Below, in pieces: positions 27,371-35,897 of a stretch of DNA of 64,000 nucleotides. The stretch's first letter is position 1; every line of letters begins with the position of its first letter. Below the pieces are notes generated by a model. It was given only the letters and a program-made list of their open reading frames with translations, searched no databases and had not been told where the DNA came from. The position numbers were made by a program, and so were the translations under genes. Source of the stretch: Granulicella sp. WH15 (GTDB taxonomy: Bacteria > Acidobacteriota > Terriglobia > Terriglobales > Acidobacteriaceae); NCBI RefSeq assembly GCF_009914315.1, contig NZ_CP042596.1, positions 3,720,001-3,784,000 on the forward strand. The letters run 5' to 3'.

Positions 27371-30300
27371 TTAAAAAGGCGTGTGAACGCCCGCTCCGCG
27401 CGTAGCGGGTCCGTCCGGCAGGACTAAGCCTCTACGCACATTGAAGCCCATGGGAGCGGCATGAAACCCTGCATCCAATAAGATCCGCGCAAGCCAGTGC
27501 TCGGCAACGGCAGTGCCGTTGATCGAACGAATCAACATCCCTCCCAGCCCCACAAGAAACTCGGCAAGCGCCCGCGCAAGCCGCCCACGCTGCGGCTCTT
27601 CCTCCGGCAGAAAGACCTGCACATTGGGATTGCCCCGACGAAGATAAGCCACCAGCATCCCATCGGCAAGGATGACGCGAGCCCCCACAGAACGGGTCAG
27701 CGAAGCGTCTGCAACCGAAGGCCAGCGTAGAAGAGCACCGTAGGGATTAGCAGGATCGGTCGCGGCCAGTTGCAGCATTTCAATCTTGCCGGTATCGCCC
27801 GAGGCACGGAGAGAACGCAGAAGATCGACCGCAGCAGGCATCGCAAACTGAATAGCCCCGAGGTCGGCAGCGAAGTATCCACGGCGGATGCGGCCCGACT
27901 CCTCAAGCGCCTTCATCACGTCGTAGATCGCGGAGAAACCACCGGGAAGATTCTCCGCGTGAGCCGTCTCACGGAAGACCACACCATAGCGAGTAAGGAG
28001 TTGCTGAGCAATCGCATGTGCCCACGCGGTCGCGGAGCGGCTCTCCGCAAAGGCAGCGGGGTTCAGAGACCAGCGGCCTTGTGCTGTAGGAGGAGTGGTG
28101 CGGCGCGAGCGGAATCCGACCTGCTGGTTGTGGACGCGGCGTGCAGGCTTCTTCGCCTCCGCAGGCCGCTCGCAGTAAGCGCGGAGGGAGTGCAGCGAAT
28201 CATTGGTCAGCAGCCCGCGCCAGACCAACGCCCACAGGACCTCTAGCGTCTCGCCCGGGTAGCCGCCGCCCGTCCCGTCGTGGAGCAACTGAAAAAAGCT
28301 GGCTCCATTGCCGCGGAGGTAAGCAACGATGCGGGCTTCGCGATCCGCCATCGAATTTGTAACAGGATTTGTATTTGGAACTGAATTTGTTACAGGCCAA
28401 AGCTCGGGGAGGCGCTCGGCAAGATAAAGCGCGATGCGACCGTCACGCTCGCCGATGGGATCGAGCCCGCACCAGACAACCTCACCCGCAGCGATCAGAG
28501 TGTCAAGATCGGCAGGCTTGTAGTCTGCAATTCTTGCGGGAAGGATCTCACTCTCCAACAAAGACGCGGGAATAGGCGCGCCTTGCAAGTTTTCGATGAC
28601 ATCGAGCAGCGCATCAAGGCCACGTCGCGGCTGCACCACTCCCTGCCAGCGCGTAAAGAGCCGGGCCAGCGTGGCCTGCTCGACCGGCTCGATCTCTCTA
28701 CGAAGGCGGGCCAACGACTTGCGCCGAATAGCGCGTAAAGCCTCGTTATCGCACCACTCGCGGTGATTGCCGCCGGGGCGAAAACCACCTTCAACAATGC
28801 GGCCAGTTTGGACAAGTCGGTTGAGGATAGCCTCGACAACATCAGGTGGAAGAGCAAAACGACCAGCAGCCTCGGCAGTAGTGAAGGGACCGTGAGTACG
28901 GGCGTAGCGGCGGATCAGGTCGAGAACTGCATCCGGCGCAGGAGCGAGAAAAGCCATGGGCAGGCCAGTCGGCAGAGCAGCCCCGAGTGCATCACGGAAG
29001 CGGGCCGCATCTTCCACGGCGATGAGGCGTTTCTCTCCCGCCACCACCACCTCCAACACACGACGAGCCTTGCGCAGACGCTCGACAGTAAGAGCTGCTT
29101 CAGGCGAAGTACAGCGGGCAAGAAGCTCAGCTCGATTGAGGTCTCCAAGGCGAAGCAGAAGATCATGTACACCGTCCATGTTGCGCGCCTTGTAGGGATC
29201 AACAAGGCATTGCAGCGTTTCTTCGGTCTCAGCGATGGCATTGACATCGAGCAGCTCGCGCAGGTCGGCATCCCCCATCAACTCGCGGAGTTGGTCCTGG
29301 TCGATCGAAAGCGCCTGGGCGCGACGCTCGGCCAGCGGTGCATCGCCGTCGTAGATGTAATTGGCGACGTAGCCAAAGAGGAGCGCAGCGGCAAAAGGCG
29401 ATGGCGTGCGCGAATCGACCGTGTGGACGCGCAGGCTGCGCGATTGGATGGAACGTAAAATCTCCATCAGCGCGGGCATGTCGAAGACGTCGCGGAGGCA
29501 CTCGCGGTAGGTCTCAAGGAGGATGGGGAATGACGGATACCGCGCCGCTACGGTGAGAAGGTCATAGGCGCGTTTGCGCTGCTGCCAGAGCGGCGTTCTC
29601 CCATCAGCTCTGCGGCGCGGAAGGAGCAGCGCGCGCGAGGCGGATTCGCGAAAGCGGGCGGCGAAGAGAGCCGTGGAGCCGAGCTGTCTCAGGACAAGCT
29701 CCGAAGCCTCCTCAGGCGCGAGCAGGAATTGCTCGGTGGAGGGCGGCTCATCGGTCTCAGGGAAGCGCAGGACGAAGCCGTCCTCAGTCCACATGGCCTC
29801 CACCTCCGGCCCGCCGTTGGCGCGGATGCGCGCGGTGACGGCCGTGGCCCACGGAGCATGAACTCTGGAGCCGAAGGGGGTCAGGCAGCACACCCGCCAG
29901 TCACCCAGCTCGTCGCGCACGCGCTCGATGACGATGTTGCGGTCATCGGGAACGACAGTGGTGGCAAGCTCCTGATCGGTGAGGTAACGCAGCACGTTCT
30001 CGGCGGCCTGCGGGTCGAGATCGTGGTCCTGAACCAACGTGGTGAGCGCCGCACCGCGCGGCTGTTCGCGCAGCATGCGCACCAGCGCGCCGATGCGACG
30101 TCCAAACTCAAGCGGACGGCCCGGGCGGTCACCGTGCCAGAAGGGCATCTTGCCCGGGTCGCCGGGAGCAGGGACAACGAGGACGCGGTCGGGCGTGATC
30201 TCGTCGATGCGCCACGTGGACGCGCCCAGCACGAAGGTCTCGCCGACGCGCGACTCGAAGACCATCTCCTCATCCAGTTCGCCCACGCGGATAGGCTTCG

Positions 30301-32119
30301 CATGAGCACCTGCGAGGAAGACACCATAGAGCCCGCGATCAGGAATGGTGCCGCCGTTGAGGATCGCGATACGTTTGACACCCTGCCGCGGCGTGAGCCA
30401 GTTGCGCGTGCGGTCCCATGTGATGCGAGGACGAAGCTCGGCAAACTCATCGGAAGGATAAAGTCCTGCAAGCATATCGAGCACGCCTTCGAAGATTGGC
30501 CGGGTAAGCGCGGCAAAGGGAGCAGCAGCGCGGATGAGCTGAAAAAGCCCCATATAGCTGATGCCCGGACCTTCGTCTTCGTTGCTGGCAGCCCGCGTGC
30601 GGAGGCTCGCCTCGATAGGCGGATGCGCGACGATGGCGACGATCTGCTGCGCGAGAATATCGAGTGGGTTGCGGAGGAAGCGCGTGGATTCGACGTGGCC
30701 CTCGTGCATGGCACGCGTGACGGCGGCGCAGGCGATGAGATCGGCGCGATACTTGGGGAAGATGATGCCGCTCGACGGCATTCCCACCTGGTGCCCGGCG
30801 CGGCCGATGCGCTGCATCCCGCTGGCGACCGAGGGCGGAGCTTCGATCTGGATCACAAGGTCGATGGCGCCCATGTCGATGCCCAGCTCGAGCGATGAGG
30901 TGCAGACCAACGCTTTGAGGCGACCAGCCTTGAGAAGCTCTTCGATCTCCGTGCGCTGCGTGGCTGCCAGCGATCCGTGGTGAGCGCGGGCTATAGGTTC
31001 TCCGGCAAGGTCGTTGATCGCACCGGCGAGCCGCTCGGCGATGCGGCGCGCATTGACGAAGATGAGCGTGGAGGTGCGGCCTTGAACAATCTCGAGCAGG
31101 CGCGGCTCGATGGACTGCCAGATACTGCTTCGCTTGGGAGCTTGCTCGGAGGTGTCGCTCTGAATGTCGCCGAGACGCGCCATATCCTCAACCGGGACTT
31201 CGACTCGAAGGTCGAGCAGCTTGCGGGCTCCGGCATTGACGATGGTGACCGGGCGGAAGCGTACGCCGAAGTCTTCATCTGGCTCATTACTCGCCTGCAA
31301 AAGAGCAGGAGGATAGGCTTCGACAATATTTGTAACTGAATTAGTTTCTATTTCTGGAATAGCTGTATCTGCGCCTCCAAGGAAGCGGGCAACCTCTTCG
31401 AGCGGACGCTGCGTAGCAGAGAGTCCGATGCGCTGGAGGCGGCGTCCCGTCGGCTGGATGAGGGCTTCGAGACGTTCGATAGAGAGAGCCAGATGTGCAC
31501 CGCGCTTCGAGGGAACGAGGGCGTGGATCTCGTCGATGATAAGAGTCTCGACCGTGCGCAGTTGCTCTCCCGCTTCGCTGGTGAGCATCAGGTAGAGCGA
31601 CTCCGGCGTGGTGATGAGGATGTCGCCCGGGTGGCGGTTGAAGCGGGCGCGATCCCGGGGCGAGGTGTCTCCGGTGCGAACACTGATCTCGGGTGGATGG
31701 AACGCAACGCCCTCGCTTCGGGCTGTGTCGGCTATGCCCGCCAAGGGAAAGCGCAGGTTGCGTTCCACATCGACTGCAAGCGCCTTGAGCGGAGATATGT
31801 AGACGACACGACAACCGCGTGGTGCGGCCTCGGGCGGCGTACGCAGCATGAGCTTATCGAGGCACCAGAGGAAGGCCGTGAGGGTCTTGCCGGTGCCGGT
31901 GGGGGCCAGGATCAGGGTGGACTCGCCGCGCGCGATGGCGGGCCAACCTTCGATCTGCGGGGCTGTAGGCGCGTGGAAGACCGCGCGAAACCAGGCGGCG
32001 GTGATGGGATGGAAGAGTGCAAGGGCGCGCTCGGACGCGTCTTGAGCGGAGTGCTTCTTCGCGGCAGAGGCAGTTGCCGCCATTGAAGTCCTCGCGGATT
32101 TTTTTGCATCACGCGGCAT
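27371..32119 (-). CDS. lhr: Lhr-type large ATP-dependent helicase
   Basis: A 1582-residue superfamily 2 helicase, about the length of full bacterial Lhr (E. coli 1538), thought to act in DNA repair by unwinding 3'-tailed duplexes. The N-terminal Lhr-core has Walker A 'LAPTGTGKT' (71-79), DEIH in 'LIIDEIHALVPSKRG', motif III 'GLSATQ', and motif VI 'MQRIGRAGH'. Then come the winged-helix/beta-barrel region ('GGTIPDRGLYGVF') and a long C-terminal part with YcaQ-like winged helices ('GRFALPPDVVEAILNRLVQ', 'ARLFTRWQGV'). Two AT-rich stretches in this GC-rich gene encode Asn/Thr/Val-rich linkers (28352-28397 and 31323-31360). The extreme C-terminus is supplied by a dispersed repeat. Confidence 0.93.
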   Translation of the reverse strand: MPRDAKKSARTSMAATASAAKKHSAQDASERALALFHPITAAWFRAVFHAPTAPQIEGWPAIARGESTLILAPTGTGKTLTAFLWCLDKLMLRTPPEAAPRGCRVVYISPLKALAVDVERNLRFPLAGIADTARSEGVAFHPPEISVRTGDTSPRDRARFNRHPGDILITTPESLYLMLTSEAGEQLRTVETLIIDEIHALVPSKRGAHLALSIERLEALIQPTGRRLQRIGLSATQRPLEEVARFLGGADTAIPEIETNSVTNIVEAYPPALLQASNEPDEDFGVRFRPVTIVNAGARKLLDLRVEVPVEDMARLGDIQSDTSEQAPKRSSIWQSIEPRLLEIVQGRTSTLIFVNARRIAERLAGAINDLAGEPIARAHHGSLAATQRTEIEELLKAGRLKALVCTSSLELGIDMGAIDLVIQIEAPPSVASGMQRIGRAGHQVGMPSSGIIFPKYRADLIACAAVTRAMHEGHVESTRFLRNPLDILAQQIVAIVAHPPIEASLRTRAASNEDEGPGISYMGLFQLIRAAAPFAALTRPIFEGVLDMLAGLYPSDEFAELRPRITWDRTRNWLTPRQGVKRIAILNGGTIPDRGLYGVFLAGAHAKPIRVGELDEEMVFESRVGETFVLGASTWRIDEITPDRVLVVPAPGDPGKMPFWHGDRPGRPLEFGRRIGALVRMLREQPRGAALTTLVQDHDLDPQAAENVLRYLTDQELATTVVPDDRNIVIERVRDELGDWRVCCLTPFGSRVHAPWATAVTARIRANGGPEVEAMWTEDGFVLRFPETDEPPSTEQFLLAPEEASELVLRQLGSTALFAARFRESASRALLLPRRRADGRTPLWQQRKRAYDLLTVAARYPSFPILLETYRECLRDVFDMPALMEILRSIQSRSLRVHTVDSRTPSPFAAALLFGYVANYIYDGDAPLAERRAQALSIDQDQLRELMGDADLRELLDVNAIAETEETLQCLVDPYKARNMDGVHDLLLRLGDLNRAELLARCTSPEAALTVERLRKARRVLEVVVAGEKRLIAVEDAARFRDALGAALPTGLPMAFLAPAPDAVLDLIRRYARTHGPFTTAEAAGRFALPPDVVEAILNRLVQTGRIVEGGFRPGGNHREWCDNEALRAIRRKSLARLRREIEPVEQATLARLFTRWQGVVQPRRGLDALLDVIENLQGAPIPASLLESEILPARIADYKPADLDTLIAAGEVVWCGLDPIGERDGRIALYLAERLPELWPVTNSVPNTNPVTNSMADREARIVAYLRGNGASFFQLLHDGTGGGYPGETLEVLWALVWRGLLTNDSLHSLRAYCERPAEAKKPARRVHNQQVGFRSRRTTPPTAQGRWSLNPAAFAESRSATAWAHAIAQQLLTRYGVVFRETAHAENLPGGFSAIYDVMKALEESGRIRRGYFAADLGAIQFAMPAAVDLLRSLRASGDTGKIEMLQLAATDPANPYGALLRWPSVADASLTRSVGARVILADGMLVAYLRRGNPNVQVFLPEEEPQRGRLARALAEFLVGLGGMLIRSINGTAVAEHWLARILLDAGFHAAPMGFNVRRGLVLPDGPATRGAGVHTPF
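27373..27424. repeat. Dispersed repeat, type E, overlapping the 3' end of lhr
   Basis: AAAAAGGCGTGTGAACGCCC, GCTCCGCGCGTAGCGGG, TCCGTCCGGCAGGAC. It encodes the last residues of Lhr ('GLVLPDGPATRGAGVHTPF' in the reverse frame), meaning the helicase gene now ends inside the repeat. Confidence 0.65.
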
Positions 32120-32149
32120 AACTTACTCCGCCAATAGTGTAAGCGGCTG

Positions 32150-32212
32150 CGTAGAAGACTTGTCCTGCCGGACAGGCCAACTAGGCACGAAGCGGGCGTT
32201 TGCACGCCTTCC
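32150..32212. repeat. Dispersed repeat, type E (inverted)
   Basis: TTGTCCTGCCGGACAGG (a TGTCC-TGCC-GGACA hairpin), then GCACGAAGCGGGCGTTTGCA and CGCCTT. It lies between the lhr start and the cheR stop. Reverse orientation to the copy at 27373-27424, so lhr is flanked by inverted copies. Confidence 0.65.
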
Positions 32213-32271
32213 CAGAACTTCGAGTGCTACTTCTATTGGTTGCGAAGAAAGATTTTTGATTCAACCAGAGG

Positions 32272-33150
32272 CTAAACAGCAGTAGCCGCACGATAGAAAC
32301 AAGAGCCATAAAAAATCTCAGGCCGAAAGAGATCCGTAGAATCCTCCGCCTGCTCTGCCTGTCCAAGCAGCAGATACCCCCTCGAAGACATATGTTCACG
32401 AATCTTTGGAAAGACCGCGGCCCGCTCCATCCGAGGCAGATGCAGCAGCACATTCCGCAGCAGCACCAGGTCGAAGACCGGCAGGTCCGGCAGCGGCGCG
32501 CAGAGGTCGACATACTGAAACGTGCACATTGCACGCAACCTCGGCTTCAGCACCCACACCTCTCCCTCGTGATCGAAGTACTTCACCAGCAGCCTCGCCC
32601 GCAGCCCGCGGTTGACCTCCAGGCGGCGATAGCGAGCCTGACGCGCATACTCCAGCACCGGCCTCGAGCTGTCCGTGCCGATGATCTCGACATCCCACTG
32701 CTCCAGTTCGGGAAAGTGCTCGCACAGCAGGATTGCCAGACTATAAGGCTCCTGCCCGGTGGAGCAGGCAGCACTCCAGATGCGCAGACGCCGCCGCGAG
32801 CGGTTCTGCTTGATCAATTGCGGCAGCACCGCGTCGCGCAGCGCATCGAACGGCTTCATATCACGAAAGAAGCTAGTCTCATTGATCATCATGGCCTCTG
32901 CGACAGAGCGCCACAGATGCGTCGCCTCATCGGCCCGCAGAGAGCTGGCCCTGTCTTCACCACCGCGTTCGACGTGCGAAATCGAGCGGACTTCAAAGAG
33001 TGTGTCCTTGAGAACGCCGCGCTCCGGTTGTTCGCTCTGTGCGAGTAGCCGCGCCCGCAACGCCTCATACTCAGCGTCGGAGCGCTCCGCCGCGACCCCA
33101 CCTCTCTCGGCTTGCGCCTGCTGCTTTGCTCCACCCTGCTCGACGCTCAT
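32272..33150 (-). CDS. cheR: CheR-type protein-glutamate methyltransferase
   Basis: S-adenosylmethionine-dependent methyltransferase that methylates glutamates of chemoreceptors. The CheR pattern is clear: 'INETSFFRDMKPFDALRD' (N-domain to catalytic domain link), 'RIWSAACSTGQEPYSLAI' (SAM-binding motif I), 'IIGTDSSRPVLEYARQARY' and 'FDLVLLRNVLLHLP' (motif with RNVL). I choose ATG 33150, preceded by AAAGG at 8 nt; ATG 33183 in frame adds 11 residues with a weaker site. The first 70 residues are Gln/Glu-rich and unlike other CheR N-domains. It follows cheY closely on the same strand; no receptor, CheA or CheW is in the window. Confidence 0.9.
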   Translation of the reverse strand: MSVEQGGAKQQAQAERGGVAAERSDAEYEALRARLLAQSEQPERGVLKDTLFEVRSISHVERGGEDRASSLRADEATHLWRSVAEAMMINETSFFRDMKPFDALRDAVLPQLIKQNRSRRRLRIWSAACSTGQEPYSLAILLCEHFPELEQWDVEIIGTDSSRPVLEYARQARYRRLEVNRGLRARLLVKYFDHEGEVWVLKPRLRAMCTFQYVDLCAPLPDLPVFDLVLLRNVLLHLPRMERAAVFPKIREHMSSRGYLLLGQAEQAEDSTDLFRPEIFYGSCFYRAATAV

Positions 33151-33192
33151 GCTCTGCCTTTCTACATTCGTAGATGCATCCAAACCTAGTAT

Positions 33193-33576
33193 TTATGCGG
33201 CTGCGAGGCCAAGCAGCATCAGTTTCTCGCGCAGCGACTGCGACGTAAAAGGCTTCATCAGAAACTCGTCGGCACCACGGTCGAGCGCCTGTCCAATGTA
33301 CGCGTCGTCCGCCTCCGTCGTCACCATCATCACCTTCATCCGGGGTTGCAGTTCGGCCTCTCGCAGCGCCTTGATGCACTCCATCCCGTTCATCACCGGC
33401 ATGTTCACATCAAGCAGCATGAAGTCGAACTCCTGGCCGTTCTCCTGGTCGCTCCTGAGCACGCGTAGCGCCTCCAGGCCGTTGTCTGCCTCTTCGCAGA
33501 CGATGCCCATCCTCTCCAGCAGATGGCGCAGATACTCCCGCAACGACCTCGAATCATCCACAATCAGAGCCCTCAT
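33193..33576 (-). CDS. CheY-like single-domain response regulator
   Basis: A 127-residue receiver domain with no output domain. It has the acidic pocket 'ALIVDDSRS' (Asp7, Asp8), phosphoacceptor Asp56 in 'FMLLDVNMPVMNG', Thr in 'VMMVTTEAD' and Lys in 'EFLMKPFTSQ'. The start is ATG 33576 with a strong AAGGAG 7 nt upstream; the same frame stays open for 92 further codons upstream but shows no domain and no better start. It is probably co-transcribed with cheR (CheR stop-side gap of some 40 bp), forming a small orphan chemotaxis-type unit. Confidence 0.92.
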   Translation of the reverse strand: MRALIVDDSRSLREYLRHLLERMGIVCEEADNGLEALRVLRSDQENGQEFDFMLLDVNMPVMNGMECIKALREAELQPRMKVMMVTTEADDAYIGQALDRGADEFLMKPFTSQSLREKLMLLGLAAA

Positions 33577-33963
33577 GCAATGCTCCTTACTAAATTTGTT
33601 ACAAATCCCCAGCAGGTAGAGAACAGCCCGTACGCGGCCCACTGTACGAGGCAGTTCAGCCACGCGGCCGTACCTAAAGACGACAGTTACCCCTTGGATG
33701 GCGGGAACGAAGCACGGGATATCCAAGGTTACCCCGGCTCTCTCCTGCCGCCACCTCACTTCGGTAATGCGACAGCCGATGTGCGCCATCTGTTCCATTT
33801 GATCCGGTCGCTCCAACCCCTCTGCGAGCAACTCTTTGACCAGGTGCTCCACAAGACTTCTATCGGCCTCTGCTACGACTGCATGAATATCGGCCGGGGT
33901 ACACAGAGAGCTTCCCCGCTAGGGCTTGCCAGTAGCTCCGCCAGCTTCTACGCTCTAAGAAGA
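33577..33963. other. 387-bp divergent intergenic region between cheY and cdd
   Basis: Both flanking reading frames stay open across it (92 codons extending cheY, 147 codons extending cdd), but neither extension resembles a domain and each flanking gene has a better internal start. AT-rich TTTGTTACAAAT sits just upstream of the cheY ribosome-binding site. I see no RNA gene or repeat here. Confidence 0.4.
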
Positions 33964-34428
33964 ATGGCCGCGCGCATCGTTACCCGCAATCCGGAGCAGG
34001 ACCCGAGTCTCTCGAGCAAGCCTCAGCCCGACCGCTCGACCGAGCTGCAACACCTGGCCGAAGCCGCCTGCCACCGCTCCTACGCCCCCTACAGCCGCTT
34101 TCACGTGGGCGCTGCGATCCTGCTCGAGAGCGGCGACGTGGTGACGGGCTGCAACGTCGAAAACGCATCCTACCGCCTGACGACATGCGCGGAGCAGAAC
34201 GCCATCGCTGCGGCTGTGGCCAAGTATGGACCGGCGATCCGCATTAGGGCCGTCGCAGTGGCCAATCTCGCCAAGGCCCCCTGTCAACCGTGCGGAGCCT
34301 GCCGCCAGACCATCGCGGAGTTCGCCGATCGGGACGCGGTCATCTCCTTTCCGGGCGACGATGGCCTGACGGTCCGGCGCACCTTGTCCGAGCTGCTTCC
34401 GGCGGCGTTTGAGCTGAAGGAACTATGA
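33964..34428 (+). CDS. cdd: Cytidine deaminase
   Basis: Deaminates cytidine/deoxycytidine to uridine/deoxyuridine. It has the zinc-site signatures: 'SRFHVGAAILLESGDVVTG', 'CNVENASYRLTTCAEQNAI' (catalytic Glu in CAE) and 'CQPCGACRQTIAEF' (PCxxC zinc ligands). I place the start at ATG 33964 (154 residues); the N-terminal 25 residues are extra relative to the compact enzyme. It overlaps deoA by 4 nt (ATGA). First gene of the nucleoside salvage operon. Confidence 0.94.
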   Translation: MAARIVTRNPEQDPSLSSKPQPDRSTELQHLAEAACHRSYAPYSRFHVGAAILLESGDVVTGCNVENASYRLTTCAEQNAIAAAVAKYGPAIRIRAVAVANLAKAPCQPCGACRQTIAEFADRDAVISFPGDDGLTVRRTLSELLPAAFELKEL

Positions 34429-35792
34429 CTCCCCGCACATCGCAAACGATCCATCCGCTGGACGTGATCCTGCACAAACGCGACGGCCTGGTGCTGACCG
34501 AGGCAGAGATCCGCGGCTTCATCGCCGCCGTCGCCGAGCGCACGCCGGAGCGGCAACTGGTCACCGACGCCCAGATCGCATCCTTCCTGATGGCGGTCTT
34601 CCAGCGCGGCCTCTCGCTGCCGGAGCTTGCCACCCTGACCGAGGCCATGCGCTTCTCTGGCGAGGTCTTCGACGCGTCGGTGCTGGCCCCCGGCACCTTC
34701 ACCATCGACAAGCACTCCACCGGCGGCGTGGGCGATAAGACCTCGCTGCTCATCGCCCCCATCGTCGCCGCGGCCGGGCTGGCGGTGCCCATGATCTCGG
34801 GCCGCTCGCTCGGCCACACCGGCGGCACGCTCGACAAGCTGGAGACGATTCCGGGCTTCGACACCCAGCTCTCACTGGCGCGTTTTGCCGAGGTGCTGCG
34901 AGAGTGCGGCGCGGCGCTGATCGGCCAGACCCCCACCATCGTCCCCGCCGACCGCGTGCTCTACGCACTGCGCGACCACACCGGCACGGTGGAGTCGCCC
35001 TTCCTCATCACCGCCAGCATCATGAGCAAGAAGCTGGCCGAGAGCCTGAACGGCCTGGTGCTGGACGTGAAGACCGGCTCCGGCGCATTCATGAAGCGGT
35101 ACGAGGACTCGCGCTTCCTGGCCGAGCTGATGGTCTCGACCGGCGAGGCCGCGGGAACAAAGACGGTCGCGCTGCTGACCACGATGGACGAGCCGCTGGG
35201 CCGCTTCTCGGGCAACTGGGTCGAGGTCTGGGAGTGCGTCGACGTGATGCGCGGCATCCGTCATCCGATGAGCCGCGACATGATCGAGCTGTCGAACACG
35301 CTGGCGGGCTGGATGCTCTTTCTGGGCGGCAAGGCGGAATCTGCCGAGGCTGGGGCCGCGCTATCGGACTCCCTGCTGCGTTCGGGTGCGGCCTATGCGA
35401 CGTGGCTGAAGATCGTCGAGCTACAGGGAGGAGACACCTCCGTCTTCGACAATCCTGCGAGCTTCCACAAACCCGCAGCAAGCCGTGTACTTCACGCCCA
35501 ACAGGACGGCTACCTCTCCGCGATGGACTGCACCGAGGTGGGCTGGGCGGTGCAGCGCCTTGGCGCGGGCCGGGCCAAACCCGGCGATCCCGTAAGCGCG
35601 CACGCGGGCATCGAGATGCACGCGAAGCTCGGCGACAAGGTGACCACCGGCCAACCGCTCATCACCCTCTTCGCCGAAGACGAGTCGAAGCTCGACGAGC
35701 CGGAACGAATGCTGCGGGCGACCGTGCAGATCGGTGCCGAAAAGCCCGAGCGGCAGCCGCTGGTGCGCGAGGTCATCCGGGCGACCCCTTGA
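34425..35792 (+). CDS. deoA: Thymidine/pyrimidine-nucleoside phosphorylase
   Basis: Phosphorolyses thymidine (and in Pyn-type enzymes uridine) to base plus (deoxy)ribose 1-phosphate. Signatures: 'KHSTGGVGDKTSLLIAP' (phosphate-binding), 'SGRSLGHTGGTLDKLE' (family signature), 'ITASIMSKKLAE' and 'LDVKTGSGAFM'. The C-terminal domain carries the lipoyl-like hammerhead 'DGYLSAMDCTEVGWAVQRLG'. 455 residues. The sequence cannot separate DeoA from the broader pyrimidine-nucleoside phosphorylase; the symbol is therefore tentative. Coupled to cdd. Confidence 0.93.
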   Translation: MTPRTSQTIHPLDVILHKRDGLVLTEAEIRGFIAAVAERTPERQLVTDAQIASFLMAVFQRGLSLPELATLTEAMRFSGEVFDASVLAPGTFTIDKHSTGGVGDKTSLLIAPIVAAAGLAVPMISGRSLGHTGGTLDKLETIPGFDTQLSLARFAEVLRECGAALIGQTPTIVPADRVLYALRDHTGTVESPFLITASIMSKKLAESLNGLVLDVKTGSGAFMKRYEDSRFLAELMVSTGEAAGTKTVALLTTMDEPLGRFSGNWVEVWECVDVMRGIRHPMSRDMIELSNTLAGWMLFLGGKAESAEAGAALSDSLLRSGAAYATWLKIVELQGGDTSVFDNPASFHKPAASRVLHAQQDGYLSAMDCTEVGWAVQRLGAGRAKPGDPVSAHAGIEMHAKLGDKVTTGQPLITLFAEDESKLDEPERMLRATVQIGAEKPERQPLVREVIRATP

Positions 35793-35897
35793 GGCCCTCC
35801 CATTACGATTCGCCCGACCGGCCCCGCTTTCGATACACTCTCCTTACGCGCTTGGCTACCACTGTCGCCCCTGCTCACGCTTGAAGGAGAGCTGCCC

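Noticed and set aside
33577..33852. 92-codon upstream extension of the CheY-like protein
   Set aside because: No domain, and a strong Shine-Dalgarno marks the internal ATG at 33576.
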